From: Adiantum capillus-veneris | Lineage: Eukaryota; Streptophyta; Polypodiopsida; Polypodiales; Pteridaceae | Assembly: GCA_014529385.2 (NCBI GenBank) | Contig: CM043947.1 | Span: 122,212,891-122,276,890 of the forward strand | Reading direction: 5' to 3' | Length of the DNA: 64,000 nt | In this document: one piece after another, positions 33,243 to 45,019 of the stretch | Numbering within the stretch: position 1 is the stretch's first letter | Layout: each line of letters begins with the position of its first letter | The notes under the pieces: model-generated | What the model was told of the DNA's origin: nothing | What the model saw: the letters and a program-made list of their open reading frames with translations, nothing else | Database searches by the model: none | Made by a program: the position numbers and the translations under genes

Positions 33243-34950
33243 ACTATCCTCTCACTAATACGTGGGACTTTTCTTCTCAAATGTTGTGATATATATTGGG
33301 CAACAAGATTAACCACCAATGTGGCAAGTGTCTTTCTATTTTGTCACACTTGTGAGCACTCGTACACATGCAACAAATCAATTTCAACGGTTCACACTCC
33401 ATAACAATGAAATTCGATTTTGAACAACATTTAAAGAATGCAATAAAAAAACCACAAACTGATATTAAAAGGGTTTAAAGCACACAACTTAAAACAACAA
33501 CTACAATAAGATAGATATGGAGAAAAAAATAGTACCATATGCTAATATGGTATTAAGGCCTTATTTCTCCAACATTAGCGAGGAAAGGTGAGATCTAGTT
33601 GTTGTTGTTGGCTCCATTGGCTATTCCTTGCACAACAATGTATGCCATCCACACTTCTACCCAAGCCTCCACATGTTGTTCGAAGGATGTACACTCCTAT
33701 GGGGTGCAAAAACCATGTTCCCTCCAAATCATACTTGATTTGTTGGCTAAGGCGGCAGCTTGATCAATATCCCCTTGGTTGGATGTGCATTGAAATCAAG
33801 GTTTTGCATGGCGTTGAATATAGAGCTTGTGGCCTCGTCGACTACGCGGAGAGAGTCCGTGTAGTTGTGTGCACTATGTGCTGTGCATACAACATTCATA
33901 GCATATACAATATTGATAATGTAATTGGCATGCATATTAGTGATGGGGTCAATACGGGGAGGGGATTGAACACGCTAATCGCGTTGTCCGCGATTTTCCC
34001 TAGGCATGGTAAATATGTGAATGAGAGAAAACAAATGGAATAACTTTAGAAAATATATACTTAATTAGCGTGACTTGCGCAGGAATGAATGAATGAAATT
34101 AGTGTTCTTCTGGCTATTTATAAAAAACCCCAAGCGTCTTTACTTCAAAGGTCATTCACACCATGTCCTCCATAATATTTTCACTTAGAATATTACAAAG
34201 AGAAAAAAATCAATGAAAGATTAACCACCATCAATTGACTTGCCTTCAAAAATTAAATAAAACTACAAAAATAAAAATAAAAACATATTGGCAAACACAT
34301 ATCAGATTGTGAAAAAATTAAAACATAGTATGACCAACCAATAAGTTCAGGTGTGCCATTACATAGAAATAAGTTAATATGGAGTAATCAATACAAGTCG
34401 GGATTTAGGTTTTCGATGGCCACAAATCCTATGGGGGATTGTACTATTGGGGTGTGTGCAGGTATGGGGCCCCATGGGAAGTGTGGGAAATAATGGATGG
34501 TAGAGCGGTTGACCATAGGTTGGGGTTGGCCAACCAAGAACTATGGTTGAAGGTCTACTCAAAGGAGGATCAGATGGCACAACCAACTCTTGGCGACATC
34601 GTAAAGGAGACGGGGGTGGCTATGATTGTACTCTACGTGATACCTCGCCCACATGATGAGTCGATCCTAGACCAGTAGGAAGCAGCTGATGCGGTTGAAT
34701 ACGTGCCAAAAAAAAAAAATTCTCCTGATCAATGCTGATGCAATGTCGTTGTAGACGCTCGCACTCCATTGCCAAGACACCACAACCTACAAGACTATCT
34801 AAAAATGCATCCCCAACCTTTGTGTGAAGGTGCTCCTCGTTCGCGACGGCGGACGGCTGTCGGCAGATTCAGTCAGGCGGTCCGAGGCATTTTCTGCGAT
34901 TTTTCAAGTTTTCCCAAAGTGTCCTGAGAGTGTTCCAGAGCATTAGCACA
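33243..34950. other. Intergenic, nothing recognised
   Basis: A 151-codon plus frame at 33588-34043 and a minus frame at 34586-34374 have no recognisable features and are not called. No repeat family is seen. Confidence 0.5.
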
Positions 34951-34959
34951 CATTTCAAT

Positions 34960-36186
34960 GTCACATTAGCGAACTAGTTCAATGGAGAAAATCGAGCATA
35001 AAAGTGCCCTCCTTGACTTACCGAGCAAAGAACTCGCTCTTCTTCACTCCAGGATGAAATGGTGCTCCAAGGGCATCTAACGTCCATGGAAAGTCCCGTA
35101 GTGGCTCTCATATCATGTCATAATCAAACTCGAACCCATTGTTGTCAACTGCCACATCTCGTGCTTGACGATCATATAGTGGAATTACTGGAAGGCCTTC
35201 AATTTTACGTGTGAACATGACTAGCAATAAGGTCGTGACCTACAATATGGGTACTGTTCCAAACACACAAAAAAACCAATATCTACCAACCATGAAATTC
35301 GTGGAAAAATGGTTGAGAACTTACCGAATCCGTGAAGTTATCTATCACAACATATGTGCATGACACCATACAGAGAAAAATAGTGCAAAGATGACAAAAA
35401 TCATGCAAGCGAGTCTCCTCGGTGATGAATGCCAAGTGGTTTTCCCGACACACCATGACTACTATGCCGTCCAATAGTAAAATCTCTTCAGCCGAGGTGA
35501 ACGCACTGGCAATGAGCTTGACAAATAATGCATTCCATCAAGGTATGCCACATATGCCGGAATCAAGTTTGCAATGTGTGGGAAGGTCTGCCCACACAAG
35601 TCGCACCCCTCCAAGCCACTTATCAAGCTCCATTTTGTCGAAGTTCGCCAACATTGTCGAAGTAGACGAGACTCCACTGCAGCTGCCTCTCTAGAGAGGG
35701 GTAGATGCCACTTTTCGCACATGTCTTTGTGAGTTTGTTGAGATGAAGAGACGATGTACTTTGTGGTGTGTTCCACCATGCTTTGTTTCCAATGAAAAAG
35801 GCAATATCACTCTCGATGTTGTAGAACATTGTCTTTGCCACCACTGAACACGCTGCGAACTGCATTCTAGTTAACTTGAGCTTCATCTACCACATGAATC
35901 CATGGAAATCTACTCTCTCACATCCATGACCCTCCATAACTTCATTTATGCACTGCCAGAATAGAATTTGTGCTTCCATGTCTTCCTCTTTTATCTCACA
36001 AGTTGGAATAGTGAGGATATGCTGCAACATAAGACAAGTACATTAGCAAACACGTTGCTGGTTGTTTCTTAAGATATCCCAAAATTTTGAAATATGTTCC
36101 TAAGACAACAAACCCTAGATCGTAAACTTGGCATACCATGGTTACCCAATCCACCACTCGGTGAGTGTGATCAAACTGCACCCAAG
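34960..36186 (-). pseudogene. DDE-type transposase, 3' half (interrupted by the Ty3 element)
   Basis: Minus-strand reading, directly after the Ty3 insertion point, gives a WHAW.QFDHTHRVVDW stretch. About 36010-35800 follows, then FHGFMVDEAQVN and CLFHWKQSMVEHTTKYI near 35880-35740. The GFM.DeAQ and ClfHW blocks resemble the second catalytic Asp region and following His of MULE-like plant transposases. Stops and frame changes occur throughout. The 5' half is at 55268-56660; the reading frame runs across the junction once the Ty3 element and one CATGC copy are discounted. The superfamily assignment is from memory of motifs and is tentative. Confidence 0.5.
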
Positions 36187-36191
36187 CATGC
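36187..36191. other. Target-site duplication, left (CATGC)
   Basis: A 5-bp CATGC directly before the 5' LTR, matched exactly at 55263-55267. Confidence 0.95.
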
Positions 36192-36480
36192 TGTTGAGCC
36201 AGCAGAGGATCACACCCACATTTTTGCTCACACTCATCATTTTGTAACCATTGATTGTAATAAATGTCTCTCCGACATTAATTTTGATTTGAGCCATTCA
36301 TTAAGTAACGGGACTCAATTGAGTTTCCAGCTTGTAATCCCAAAGTAATTTCACTTGCTGATGTAATTAGTTAGAGATGTTCTCACCTCCAAGGCTGAGG
36401 TATATAAGCCAAAGTTTTTGTAACCTAAAAGGAGATTCAGATTATTAATCAAAGTGAGTTTTTGAGCGCCGTGACTGTGT

Positions 36481-36551
<71 letters not shown>

Positions 36552-37175
36552 TTATCTACTTGCTACGCGAGCTACGGAGCCGCCATTGGAGAAGCGACAC
36601 CGCCATTGTGTTAGCAACGGCGAGAGCTACGCACAGATACCAAGAGTGCGTGCTATCGGCTTCTATGTGTGGTAAGTTCCTACGAGCTTCGGTGTGAGTT
36701 TTCTTCCAACTCGTGTGTCAGAATGGAGCGTGCATCATATCTATAGAACCACAACGAGTAGAGCTACGCATTAGTACCATCGGGGTCAAGTTTCGGTCAC
36801 CTGTATTTTTCGGCCTGTCTTCATACGCGTTTACCGCACGGAGTGATTATAGGTTGATTTTGCAGTTCAAGTCTTTAGGGTGTTGTTCTTACCTAGTGTA
36901 TAGACTTCCCCTTGAGTTTGAGATCGATTCAATGATTCTAGATTCTGTTTCGTATAGCATTCGTTCGTAGTACGGATTTCAGTCACTTGCGTATTTTAGA
37001 ACTTAGATTTGATTTCCTTAGTAGTGATTGTCATTAGAAGGTCGAGTAGGTGATTTGACACCCACCTAGTTGTTTCCATGCGCCTGCGGGTCAAGCTCCG
37101 TCCTCGTCTGACAAATTCTGTTGTTGGTTGAGTTCTCGCTATTTAGCTTCCGCTAGCGGCGTAACCGCCTTAACA
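36192..37175 (+). repeat. Ty3 5' LTR
   Basis: 984 bp, TGTTGAGCCA to CCTTAACA. It contains a TATATAA box at 36401-36407 and a 67-bp (GA)n tract at 36483-36549 within the transcribed leader. It differs from the 3' LTR by 12 substitutions, and the 20-bp length difference is fully explained by the GA tract. Confidence 0.95.
36401..36407 (+). promoter_or_regulatory. TATA box of the Ty3 LTR
   Basis: TATATAA about 210 bp into the LTR, after CTCACCTCCAAGGCTGAGG. It is identical in the 3' LTR at 54508-54514. Transcription would start shortly downstream, in the AAAGTTTTTGTAACC region. Confidence 0.7.
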
Positions 37176-37177
37176 TT

Positions 37178-37195
37178 TGGCGCCACTGCCGGGGA
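37178..37195 (+). other. Ty3 primer-binding site
   Basis: TGGCGCCACTGCCGGGGA, two bases after the 5' LTR. It resembles the TGGCGCC..TGCCGGGGA sites of Athila/Tat-type plant elements, which are assigned to tRNA-Asp or a similar tRNA rather than tRNA-Met. Confidence 0.85.
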
Positions 37196-38597
37196 CGAGA
37201 GCCCTAAGTAGGTGACCTTAGACTAATCCTACGAGGTGAGTCGTATAAACTACTTTGTATACTTTAGTTAGAAAAGATCTAGGAGTGGTGGACTCCGAAG
37301 ATCTCGAGAGATACTAGGAAGTGGGGTATTCCTGGGTCTTCCGTGTTGACAGTATTTTTAGTTTAGCTTAGATTTGTTGGTTGTTTTGTTGGTGTTGAGT
37401 AGTTGTTGATAGAAGAAGAATTTGCTAGTCCGTGAGTGGCAGTGGATCTCTTTAAAATCACAATTACCAAACCCATTTTATGATTAGGAATAGCTTAGAT
37501 AGGACTTCATTTGATCCTGATCTAGAGCTAGTAATCATTGGAGTATTTGCTTGATATGGTTGATTGCATGTTAGATAACTAAACCGTCGAGTTAGTAGTG
37601 AAACTTGCAATAAACAAAAGTCAGAGAAATTTTCTGTGTATCTGGGAGTTGCTGAGCACTTGAGAAAGCTTTAGGAAGGATTCTGTGCCAAAAAACTGGA
37701 AATCTGCAACTTTAGACATCATACGCGTATGATGTCTAAATGACCAAACAGAGACCGAAACAAAAATTTTGACTTTACCAGAGTGTTCAAAAGGGGAGTT
37801 ATACCCTAATTTCAACTTAAAACAAGAGCATTAACACTCAAAGAAACCCAAAAAGACAAGTCGGAGTCCAAGAAACGCAAAGAATAGGAAATTTTGGATT
37901 CAGATCTTGTTTTTACATTCAAACCTGACAAAAACACTTGAAACTCAATTATAAACATTGGAGAAAGCTTAAAACCAAGAATAGTCAAAATCTGGGACAA
38001 AAGACATCATACGCGTATAATGTCTTTTAGCACATCCACTGCTTATTTTTGATATCTGACCTGACAAGATTGTTGCAAACACTGTAGAAAGCATAAATAT
38101 CAAGTCTTGACCCAAATTGATGAAAAAGACATTATGCGCGTATGATGTCTTTGACCTAATTTTGGACATATTTTGATACTTTGCCAACACAGATCCATTG
38201 TAATAGCTGTCTAGAGGTTATATTTCAAGTTTCATCCCATTTGGATCATAATTGACCCAAAACAAGTCAAAAGCGGAAAATTGCCAAGAAAAGCCTAAAT
38301 TAGCCATAACTTGCTCAAACAGAGTTCAAACTGAATTTTGTGAGTGGACAGAGCATAAGGGGGCTACTGAGAGTGAGCATAACCAAAATTGTCCAAATCT
38401 GTTAAAAAAGACATCATACGCGTATAATGTCTTTTTCAGCATAACTGCAACAAAATTCTCACTTGATGAAACAGAAGTTGTCCAACTGACAAGATTAAAC
38501 AATTGACCAAGTATCAATCAGTTTGGATCAATTCTGACCACAAAAACTTGGGGAAAACAAATTGCCGAGACGGAAAAGTTAAAGTCCTTTAGGGGAA
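37196..38597 (+). other. Ty3 leader with four palindromes
   Basis: A 1.4-kb untranslated leader between primer site and gag. It holds four copies of the 24-bp palindrome (half site AGACATCATACG) at 37714, 38002, 38127 and 38409. Around them are diverged tandem units with phrases such as ATTTGGATCATAA and AAATTGCCAAGA, which recur in the 3' array. Confidence 0.85.
37711..38432. repeat. 5' palindrome array (4 sites)
   Basis: Sites start at 37714, 38002, 38127 and 38409, so spacings are 288, 125 and 282 bp. Site 1 is a perfect 24-bp palindrome extended to 30 bp. Sites 2 and 4 each have one changed base and site 3 has two. All keep the central CGCG. Confidence 0.9.
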
Positions 38598-39431
38598 TTG
38601 ATGAATTTGAGATCGGGCAGGAATCTCCAGAATAACCAACCAAAACAAGGGGAACAAGCAAGTGTCATATCAACCGAGGGAAGTGTAAACCAAAGTTGGG
38701 TGCAACCATTAGAGCCGATCTTTGAAGGAAGTGTTTCTGATACTTCTTCGGAGAGATCTTACGAGATTTTCACCAAACACTTGGAACACTTGAACCTGAA
38801 CAACAGAGAAAATATGGCAACAGGATCATCAAACCTTTCCGCCACAATGAAGCTATTGTTCATAAAATACCAGTACGACAATGAGCAAGGTGCCAAGATC
38901 TATAAAGATGGAATGGACCGCTATTGTGTAAAGATATAAGAGAGACCTAGTGAGTTCAAGGACTTAGTGCCTGTGAGCTATAGCGGTGAAAGATATCTAG
39001 ATGATGAGGGTGCCATGTACTTGGTAGTCCTAAACCCTAACATTGTGGACAAGTGGGGATTGATGGGCACCAAAGCCAAAGTAGATGAAGAACTTGAGGA
39101 GAAAGCACCAATAATGAACTTACCTGATGCGAGGTTAAGAAGAGAGAATGAAACTACAAGGATCAACACTGATAACATCTATGTGAGGCTATACAAATAT
39201 AATAATGGGGAGCAAGATCTCTATTATAGATGTGAAGAACCCTACACCGGAGAGTTGACAGACCAAAAAAGACTTTATGTCTTTACCTACACAGAGGGAT
39301 CGGAAGTGAAAATTGCTACTTACGACAAGTATGGGAGGCAATACTCAACAATGGGCAAGAAAGAATTAGAAGGATATACATACTTTGGGGGACCACTACA
39401 TCAGTATTATGTTACTTCTAGCTCACAATGA
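38598..39431 (+). pseudogene. Ty3 gag N-terminal extension, interrupted
   Basis: Starts MMNLRSGRNLQNN; an LRSG-type start is common in plant Ty3 gag. It runs in one frame to TGA at 39429-39431, with a TAA at 38937-38939. The frame then continues in phase into the main gag ORF at 39450. The second part (38967 on) is a folded-looking, Tyr-rich domain that I do not recognise. The two stops either inactivate gag or require read-through. The main gag frame could start separately at 39450. Confidence 0.7.
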
Positions 39432-39449
39432 CCAGCACCAACAAATGGA

Positions 39450-42400
39450 GTGCAAAACCCAATGACGACAGGAGGACAAAGAACTCAGGCTGCTGACTCT
39501 TTCAGTCAACCTCAGTACTCGAAGCCTGGACCAATGGGATCATTACATTCCAGAGAGTCAATGGATACGAATCGAGGTAGTGCAGTTCCAATCCCCACGT
39601 ATACCACTCCAGGTCCAAGGTTTGAAGCGGAACCATCACATTTACCTCCTAATAGTAGATTCAGGGCAGGGGAACCGACAAGGGTAACCCATGAAGTCCA
39701 TGATGCTAGAGAAAGCTTTAGCCGGGACACAGGAGCAATGAGATTGGTAGCAGACCAGAGACGTATGAGACCATCTCAAGTAGCCAAGTGTATGCCAAAG
39801 AAGTATGGTGGTTCAGGAGATCCGTATGCACATGTGTCACTCTTTAAGCAAGTCTTAAGAGCTGAGCAGATAACAGATTTCCATACACAATACGAGGGAT
39901 TTGGTCTTACTCTAGAAGGTACGGCATTGACATGGTTTCAACCACTGAACATAGAGGGATTCCATGACATTGACCATTTGCTAAGAGAGTTTGCTGAGGA
40001 ATTCTCAAAACGAGGGATTAAGCACAATACTGTCTCACAAATATATGCTTTTAAACAGAGAGAACACGAAAAAGTGAAGGAAGCTTTACTTCGCTTCAAA
40101 CAATACATTGAGAGATGTCCAGTACGTGAACGACCACAAGATGACAGACTATCTGTTCTCTTTATTGAGGGACTGAGAAACGACACTCTCAAGAAGGACT
40201 TGCACTTGAAAGCTTGTACAAGTTTCGAGCAAGTAACGAGAGAGGCATTGTACTTAGTGGATAATTGTACGGTTTATGGAGAGGTGTCAGCGGATACAAA
40301 TTTTGCATCCAGTAGCTCTTCCTCCGTAGTGAGCGAGACTACCACTAAAAAGAATGTTCAAACAACAACCATGCCAAATGTAGAGCAAATGATAGAAGAG
40401 GCTCTAAAAGGGATGGCACCATACCAAAAACCATTGCCAAAACCACTGAAATGGTGTGCGATTGAACAAAAATGGACAAACCATCCAACAGAGGAGTGCC
40501 ATTACAACAAAGGGTATGTAAGGGAGCGTCAGTATGCACCTCCTGCTCAATTAGCACCACCTCAGGTACATCCAGTACCTCGATACCCAACAGGAAATGT
40601 ACCAGGACCTATGGGGATAGAAAGACCGCAACCGGTATTGGGACAACAACCACCTTTACCAGGAGCAAGACCAGTGGGCATTAGATATGCACCAACCTTA
40701 GAGAATCAGGAAGAACAAGCCTTAGTGCCTGTTCAAGCCTATTATGAAGAATCTGGTGCACACATGTCTCCAACTGTGTATTACCCACCAGAAGAATCCA
40801 AACAACCAGAACCATGGGGCATGATTGGGAATGTTGGAATACCAACAGTTATAAGTGCTTTTGATGAAGAGAGATACAATTTGGACGCAAGAACATTGAT
40901 GTTCATAGCTCATGGAGGGTTAACAGGACAAAGACCATCCTATCCACAAAGGACGAATCAAATGGGACCAAGACCAGCACTAGGACCCTGTTACAAGTGT
41001 GGAGGTGACCATCTGATGAATGTTTGTCCACATACGGAAATCATTAGAATTAACGCTTATTGCACTGAGTGTGGGGTTACTCACTTCATTGAGGATTGTT
41101 CAAAGAATCCAAACAAAGTGCAAAAGACGACATTGAATATGCTAGAAACTATTCCTACCAGCAGTGGGTCTGAAAATGAAACTCTGATACCAACGCAAGT
41201 TGTTACTAGAGCTCAAGCTAAGAAAACCACTAGAGAACCTGAGAATGGAAAGTTAGGGACTGGAGTGGTTAGTCAAGGACCGCGGAGTCAGAGAAACACA
41301 TGGAAAGCTAGAAAAGCACGCATGAAGTTGAGAAAAGAACGTGAAGACGCTATTCTAGCTGAGGAACTGAAGCTAACTAAAGATAGATTAGAAAAACTTG
41401 AGAGGCAAAACGGGAAACGAGAGATGAGCCCGGAAAGAACGAAACAAAAGAGTATCAAAGAAACAACGAGCTTAAGCTCAGGGGGATCAGTGCTAGTCGA
41501 CAAAGTACACGAACCATTGGACGCACTGATGAGAGCTTACGAAGCTAGGTTAAAGAACAACCAAACACAAGAACAGAGGTGGATGACATACCCAAACGCG
41601 GAATTGGAAAAGCAGAGACTTGAAATGTGCCAGAGAATGATCGAGACTGCACAAGCCTTATTAGAACCACCAAAAGAAACAATGAATTGCGGAACGGAAA
41701 ACCCAATTCAGCAAGAGACTATCGTTTCACGGGTAGCTGAAAAGACTCCCAGTGCACAAAAGCCTGAAAATACACACAAGGATGACCACATAGTATTGAA
41801 CACAACCAATCAGGAGATAGAGAGTTTTCATCCAGTCATACAGAGGTCTTACGGAAGAGATGAGGATTACAATGAATTTTGGAAACAAGTGAGAGGCGCA
41901 AACTTTGCAAACGAGCTAAGTTGCCAAGCTAATCAGACAAATTGGGAAAAGGACATCAGGAATCCTCCCATAGTGGAATTTGAAGCAGGATCTCAAGTGG
42001 ACTTGGATGTGCAATCTTACTGGGGAGATGGGGGCTCTGTTAGAACAATGGAGAGCAAACCTCATTCATTGAAAACCTTACCTTCATACTTAGGAGATTA
42101 TGAAGCAAAATTCGAGATTAGAGCACTTCCCTCACGAAGAATCTCATCAGAAAAAGTCATGGACTCGCAAGGATTGATAGAGATCTTGTCAACACCAGTG
42201 ACATGCACTATCACTCTAGCTGAGCTTTTGAGGCTAAGACCACATATGTGGACCACTGTAGGAAAATGCTTGGAGAAATTTGGGATAAAAGACCCAACAT
42301 CGAGACTGCAAGAGGGTATACAAGAGCTGAACAAACCACAAAAGAACGCTAAGCCTGTACCCTTAAACAAGGTCGGAGAGTATTGCGAAGGTGAAGAGGG

Positions 42401-42932
42401 GAATACAACCTTACCAGTTGAATTCCAAGGAGTGAACACGATGGCGATACTAGACAGCGGAGCTGGGGTAGCTATTGCTACAAAAGAAATCTGGAAAAAA
42501 TGGGGGAAACCAGCAATAAGGAAGACTAGGTTGAAACTCCAATTAGCAGATGGACACATGGAGAAACCTATGGGGTTATTAGAGAAAGTCGTAGTGACTT
42601 CTTGCGGCATTGAATACGAACATACTTTTGCTATTGTCGATTTTGGCAAGGAGAATAACTATGATATCATATTGCGAAGACCATTCATGAGACAGTTGAA
42701 AATGGTCCAGGATTGGGGCTACAATCACATATACCTGAGAAATATAGAAACCACTACACGTGTGAACCTGAAAGACCATAGCTACAAAGATGTGAACCGA
42801 ACACCGGTAGAGGAGTTTGATTCAGCTACTTTGGCGGGATCTGAATTTCCAGCTTGGTTAGGTAAGCCCAAGGAGTTATGGATGTGTGGAGCCTCGAAAT
42901 GTGGAAGTCTGAGGCGAGAAGAATATGTTTGA
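39450..42932 (+). CDS. Ty3 gag and aspartic protease polyprotein
   Basis: 1,160 codons. Residues ~115-280 form a retrotransposon gag (capsid) domain: KKYGGSGDPYAHVSLFKQ, TALTWFQPL, ALLRFKQYIERCP. Two zinc knuckles follow near 40989-41100 (CYKCGGDHLMNVC and CTECGVTHFIEDC). A charged, glutamine-rich linker leads to a retropepsin around 42420-42690, with catalytic AILDSGAGVAIA and the end block YDIILRRPFM. It ends at TGA 42930-42932, but the same frame stays open to 43574, so that stop also looks secondary. It makes the particle and its processing enzyme. Confidence 0.88.
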   Translation: MQNPMTTGGQRTQAADSFSQPQYSKPGPMGSLHSRESMDTNRGSAVPIPTYTTPGPRFEAEPSHLPPNSRFRAGEPTRVTHEVHDARESFSRDTGAMRLVADQRRMRPSQVAKCMPKKYGGSGDPYAHVSLFKQVLRAEQITDFHTQYEGFGLTLEGTALTWFQPLNIEGFHDIDHLLREFAEEFSKRGIKHNTVSQIYAFKQREHEKVKEALLRFKQYIERCPVRERPQDDRLSVLFIEGLRNDTLKKDLHLKACTSFEQVTREALYLVDNCTVYGEVSADTNFASSSSSSVVSETTTKKNVQTTTMPNVEQMIEEALKGMAPYQKPLPKPLKWCAIEQKWTNHPTEECHYNKGYVRERQYAPPAQLAPPQVHPVPRYPTGNVPGPMGIERPQPVLGQQPPLPGARPVGIRYAPTLENQEEQALVPVQAYYEESGAHMSPTVYYPPEESKQPEPWGMIGNVGIPTVISAFDEERYNLDARTLMFIAHGGLTGQRPSYPQRTNQMGPRPALGPCYKCGGDHLMNVCPHTEIIRINAYCTECGVTHFIEDCSKNPNKVQKTTLNMLETIPTSSGSENETLIPTQVVTRAQAKKTTREPENGKLGTGVVSQGPRSQRNTWKARKARMKLRKEREDAILAEELKLTKDRLEKLERQNGKREMSPERTKQKSIKETTSLSSGGSVLVDKVHEPLDALMRAYEARLKNNQTQEQRWMTYPNAELEKQRLEMCQRMIETAQALLEPPKETMNCGTENPIQQETIVSRVAEKTPSAQKPENTHKDDHIVLNTTNQEIESFHPVIQRSYGRDEDYNEFWKQVRGANFANELSCQANQTNWEKDIRNPPIVEFEAGSQVDLDVQSYWGDGGSVRTMESKPHSLKTLPSYLGDYEAKFEIRALPSRRISSEKVMDSQGLIEILSTPVTCTITLAELLRLRPHMWTTVGKCLEKFGIKDPTSRLQEGIQELNKPQKNAKPVPLNKVGEYCEGEEGNTTLPVEFQGVNTMAILDSGAGVAIATKEIWKKWGKPAIRKTRLKLQLADGHMEKPMGLLEKVVVTSCGIEYEHTFAIVDFGKENNYDIILRRPFMRQLKMVQDWGYNHIYLRNIETTTRVNLKDHSYKDVNRTPVEEFDSATLAGSEFPAWLGKPKELWMCGASKCGSLRREEYV

Positions 42933-43574
42933 GAAAGGGCTATCGAAGACGAAACTTATATAGGAGAACCCTTTCCAGAGGACACACTTGAACCATTAGA
43001 ATGGACACACATTCTAGCAACCCTAGATGTTTGTGCAATTCTGGATGGTCCCACAACGAAATTTTGCGACAAGGACGGGTACGACGTGGTTCCGTACTTC
43101 ATGTTGAGAACTATACTCGAAAAAGAAACTGAAAAGAACGATACACTGGAAAAGGAAGATGAAGAAGAGGTGTTTCACAACATTCCCGATTATCCAGAGT
43201 GGGGAAATGAAGCAGACAACGAGTCAACGGACAGTTCAAGCGGAAACGAAGAAACTATAACGGATGTCAGATTTTATGATTTTCCGAACCAAACTAAACC
43301 ACGCCAGAAACGCTATAGAGCAAAGAGAAAAACAAAGGGGGTTAGAACCAATCCGATGCCTAGAATAAGAGGAAAAAATCAATTCCTAATGCTAGTAAAG
43401 GCGGAAGATTGTGTTAAGGACAAGATTTCTGGAAGAATGAGAGCAATGATCAAAAGAGCTTACGAAAAGACAAAAGAGGCTCAAGAAATCAAGTTCAAAG
43501 GAATGGAACGAAAACAGAAACAGAAAAATCAGAAAAGAACAAGCGCAACAGAGAACACACGGAGTCCAAGTTAG
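42933..43574 (+). CDS. Ty3 protease-RT linker region
   Basis: Continues in phase after the TGA at 42930 as an acidic then basic stretch (EDEEEVFHNIPDYPEWGNE, then MRAMIKRAYEKTKEAQEIK). The first Met is at 43086. The coding phase then moves to the reverse transcriptase frame near 43530-43575, which is either a frameshift mutation or a programmed shift. Confidence 0.6.
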   Translation, partial: ERAIEDETYIGEPFPEDTLEPLEWTHILATLDVCAILDGPTTKFCDKDGYDVVPYFMLRTILEKETEKNDTLEKEDEEEVFHNIPDYPEWGNEADNESTDSSSGNEETITDVRFYDFPNQTKPRQKRYRAKRKTKGVRTNPMPRIRGKNQFLMLVKAEDCVKDKISGRMRAMIKRAYEKTKEAQEIKFKGMERKQKQKNQKRTSATENTRSPS

Positions 43575-45019
43575 AACGTAGAAACAAGTACAGAGAGCTC
43601 AAGAAAACTCTGAAAGAAGTTTGGACGACAGAAATTGAGAGTGGAGAGGACAAAAACACCAAAATCAAGGAAAACATGGATGTTCCCTCTCACTATAGGA
43701 AATTCACAATAGAGGATAGGAAGGTGGTATTAACCCAACCTATTCGAGAGAGAAGGGAGAACGAATCTTATGACGGACCGGAGGATGCAAAAAAAGTTGA
43801 TTTAGCAGCTCCAGGTGAGACACCTAGACCGGTGTACATAGCCACAGATTTGTCTCCAGGCGAGGAAGAGAGACTTTTGAGTCTTCTCAGAGAGTATAGG
43901 GATGTGTTTGCATGGTCTTATAAGGACTTAAAGGGAGTTGACCCATCGATATGCCAACACACTATCCCACTGAAACAAGACGCAAAGCCTAGCAGACAGA
44001 GACCATACACATATAATGATACATTTGCTAAGCGAATCAAAGAAGAGATAGATAAGCTAATGGAAGCTGAATTCATATACGAGATTGAACACACCGATTG
44101 GGTATCTCCAATTGTGGTAGTACCCAAGAAGAACGGAAAACTCCGAGTGTGTGTCAACTTAAAGAAAGTGAATGCTGCAACAATCAGGGACAATTATCCC
44201 CTGCCGATAACTGATCATGTTCTAGAGCGTGTATCAGGGAAAACAGCATACTCCTTTCTTGATGGGTTTTCAAGATATAACCAGCTAGCCATAGCACTGG
44301 AAGATCAACATAAAACAGCTTTTGCAACGGAGTGGGGAATTTATGCTTATCGGGTTATGCCTTTTGGTCTAACCAATGCTCCCGCAACCTTCCAGAGGCT
44401 GATGACGCATGCTTTCAAAGAATACTTAAGGTTGTTTCTAGAAATATACATGGATGACTTATGTGTACATTCTCTTCTGAGAGATGAGCATCTAGAACAC
44501 CTAAGAAAAGTATTTGAGAAATGTAGGACATATCGCATTTGTCTCAATCCTGAGAAATGTGTGTTTATGGTCCGACAGGGCAGAATTCTGGGACATATTG
44601 TCTCACAAAACGGAATATCCACGAATTTAGAGAAGATAAAAGTTATAGTGGATATGCCTAGACCAACCAATGCGAAACAAGTACAGAGCTTTATGAGACA
44701 TTGCGGATATTATAGACGATTCATTTACATGTACGCTATAATAGGCCAACCACTTTACAGGCTAATAGTGAACTTTGAATGGACAGAGGAGTGTGAGGAA
44801 TCATTCAAGAAATTGAAAGAGGCACTCATTACTGCTCTAGTCTTGAAATCACCAGATTGGGAGAAGATATTCCATGTGCATATAGATGCTTCGGCATATG
44901 CAATAGGATGCATTCTGGCTCAGCCAGAAGAAGGAAACATGGATTTTCTATCTGTTACGCCAGTCGACAGCTCAACAATGCAGAGAAGAATTACACCACA
45001 ACAGAGCGAGAAGGATTAG
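43562..45019 (+). CDS. Ty3 reverse transcriptase-RNase H (first part)
   Basis: Reverse transcriptase copies the element RNA to DNA. Blocks seen: WVSPIVVVPKKNGKLRVCV, DNYPLPITDHVLERVSGK, the catalytic IYMDDLCVHS with YMDD at 44448-44459, and LGHIVSQNGI. RNase H begins at HVHIDASAYAIGCILAQPEE (near 44875). The frame ends at 45019, but RNase H continues in another frame from about 44940, so a one-base frameshift lies inside the RNase H domain. The first Met of this frame is 43676. The open frame extends upstream of it to at least 43562. Confidence 0.88.
   Translation, partial: ESKLERRNKYRELKKTLKEVWTTEIESGEDKNTKIKENMDVPSHYRKFTIEDRKVVLTQPIRERRENESYDGPEDAKKVDLAAPGETPRPVYIATDLSPGEEERLLSLLREYRDVFAWSYKDLKGVDPSICQHTIPLKQDAKPSRQRPYTYNDTFAKRIKEEIDKLMEAEFIYEIEHTDWVSPIVVVPKKNGKLRVCVNLKKVNAATIRDNYPLPITDHVLERVSGKTAYSFLDGFSRYNQLAIALEDQHKTAFATEWGIYAYRVMPFGLTNAPATFQRLMTHAFKEYLRLFLEIYMDDLCVHSLLRDEHLEHLRKVFEKCRTYRICLNPEKCVFMVRQGRILGHIVSQNGISTNLEKIKVIVDMPRPTNAKQVQSFMRHCGYYRRFIYMYAIIGQPLYRLIVNFEWTEECEESFKKLKEALITALVLKSPDWEKIFHVHIDASAYAIGCILAQPEEGNMDFLSVTPVDSSTMQRRITPQQSEKD

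Noticed and set aside
33588-34043. 151-codon plus ORF
   Set aside because: No domain, Cys-rich low-quality composition, and no splice or homology support.
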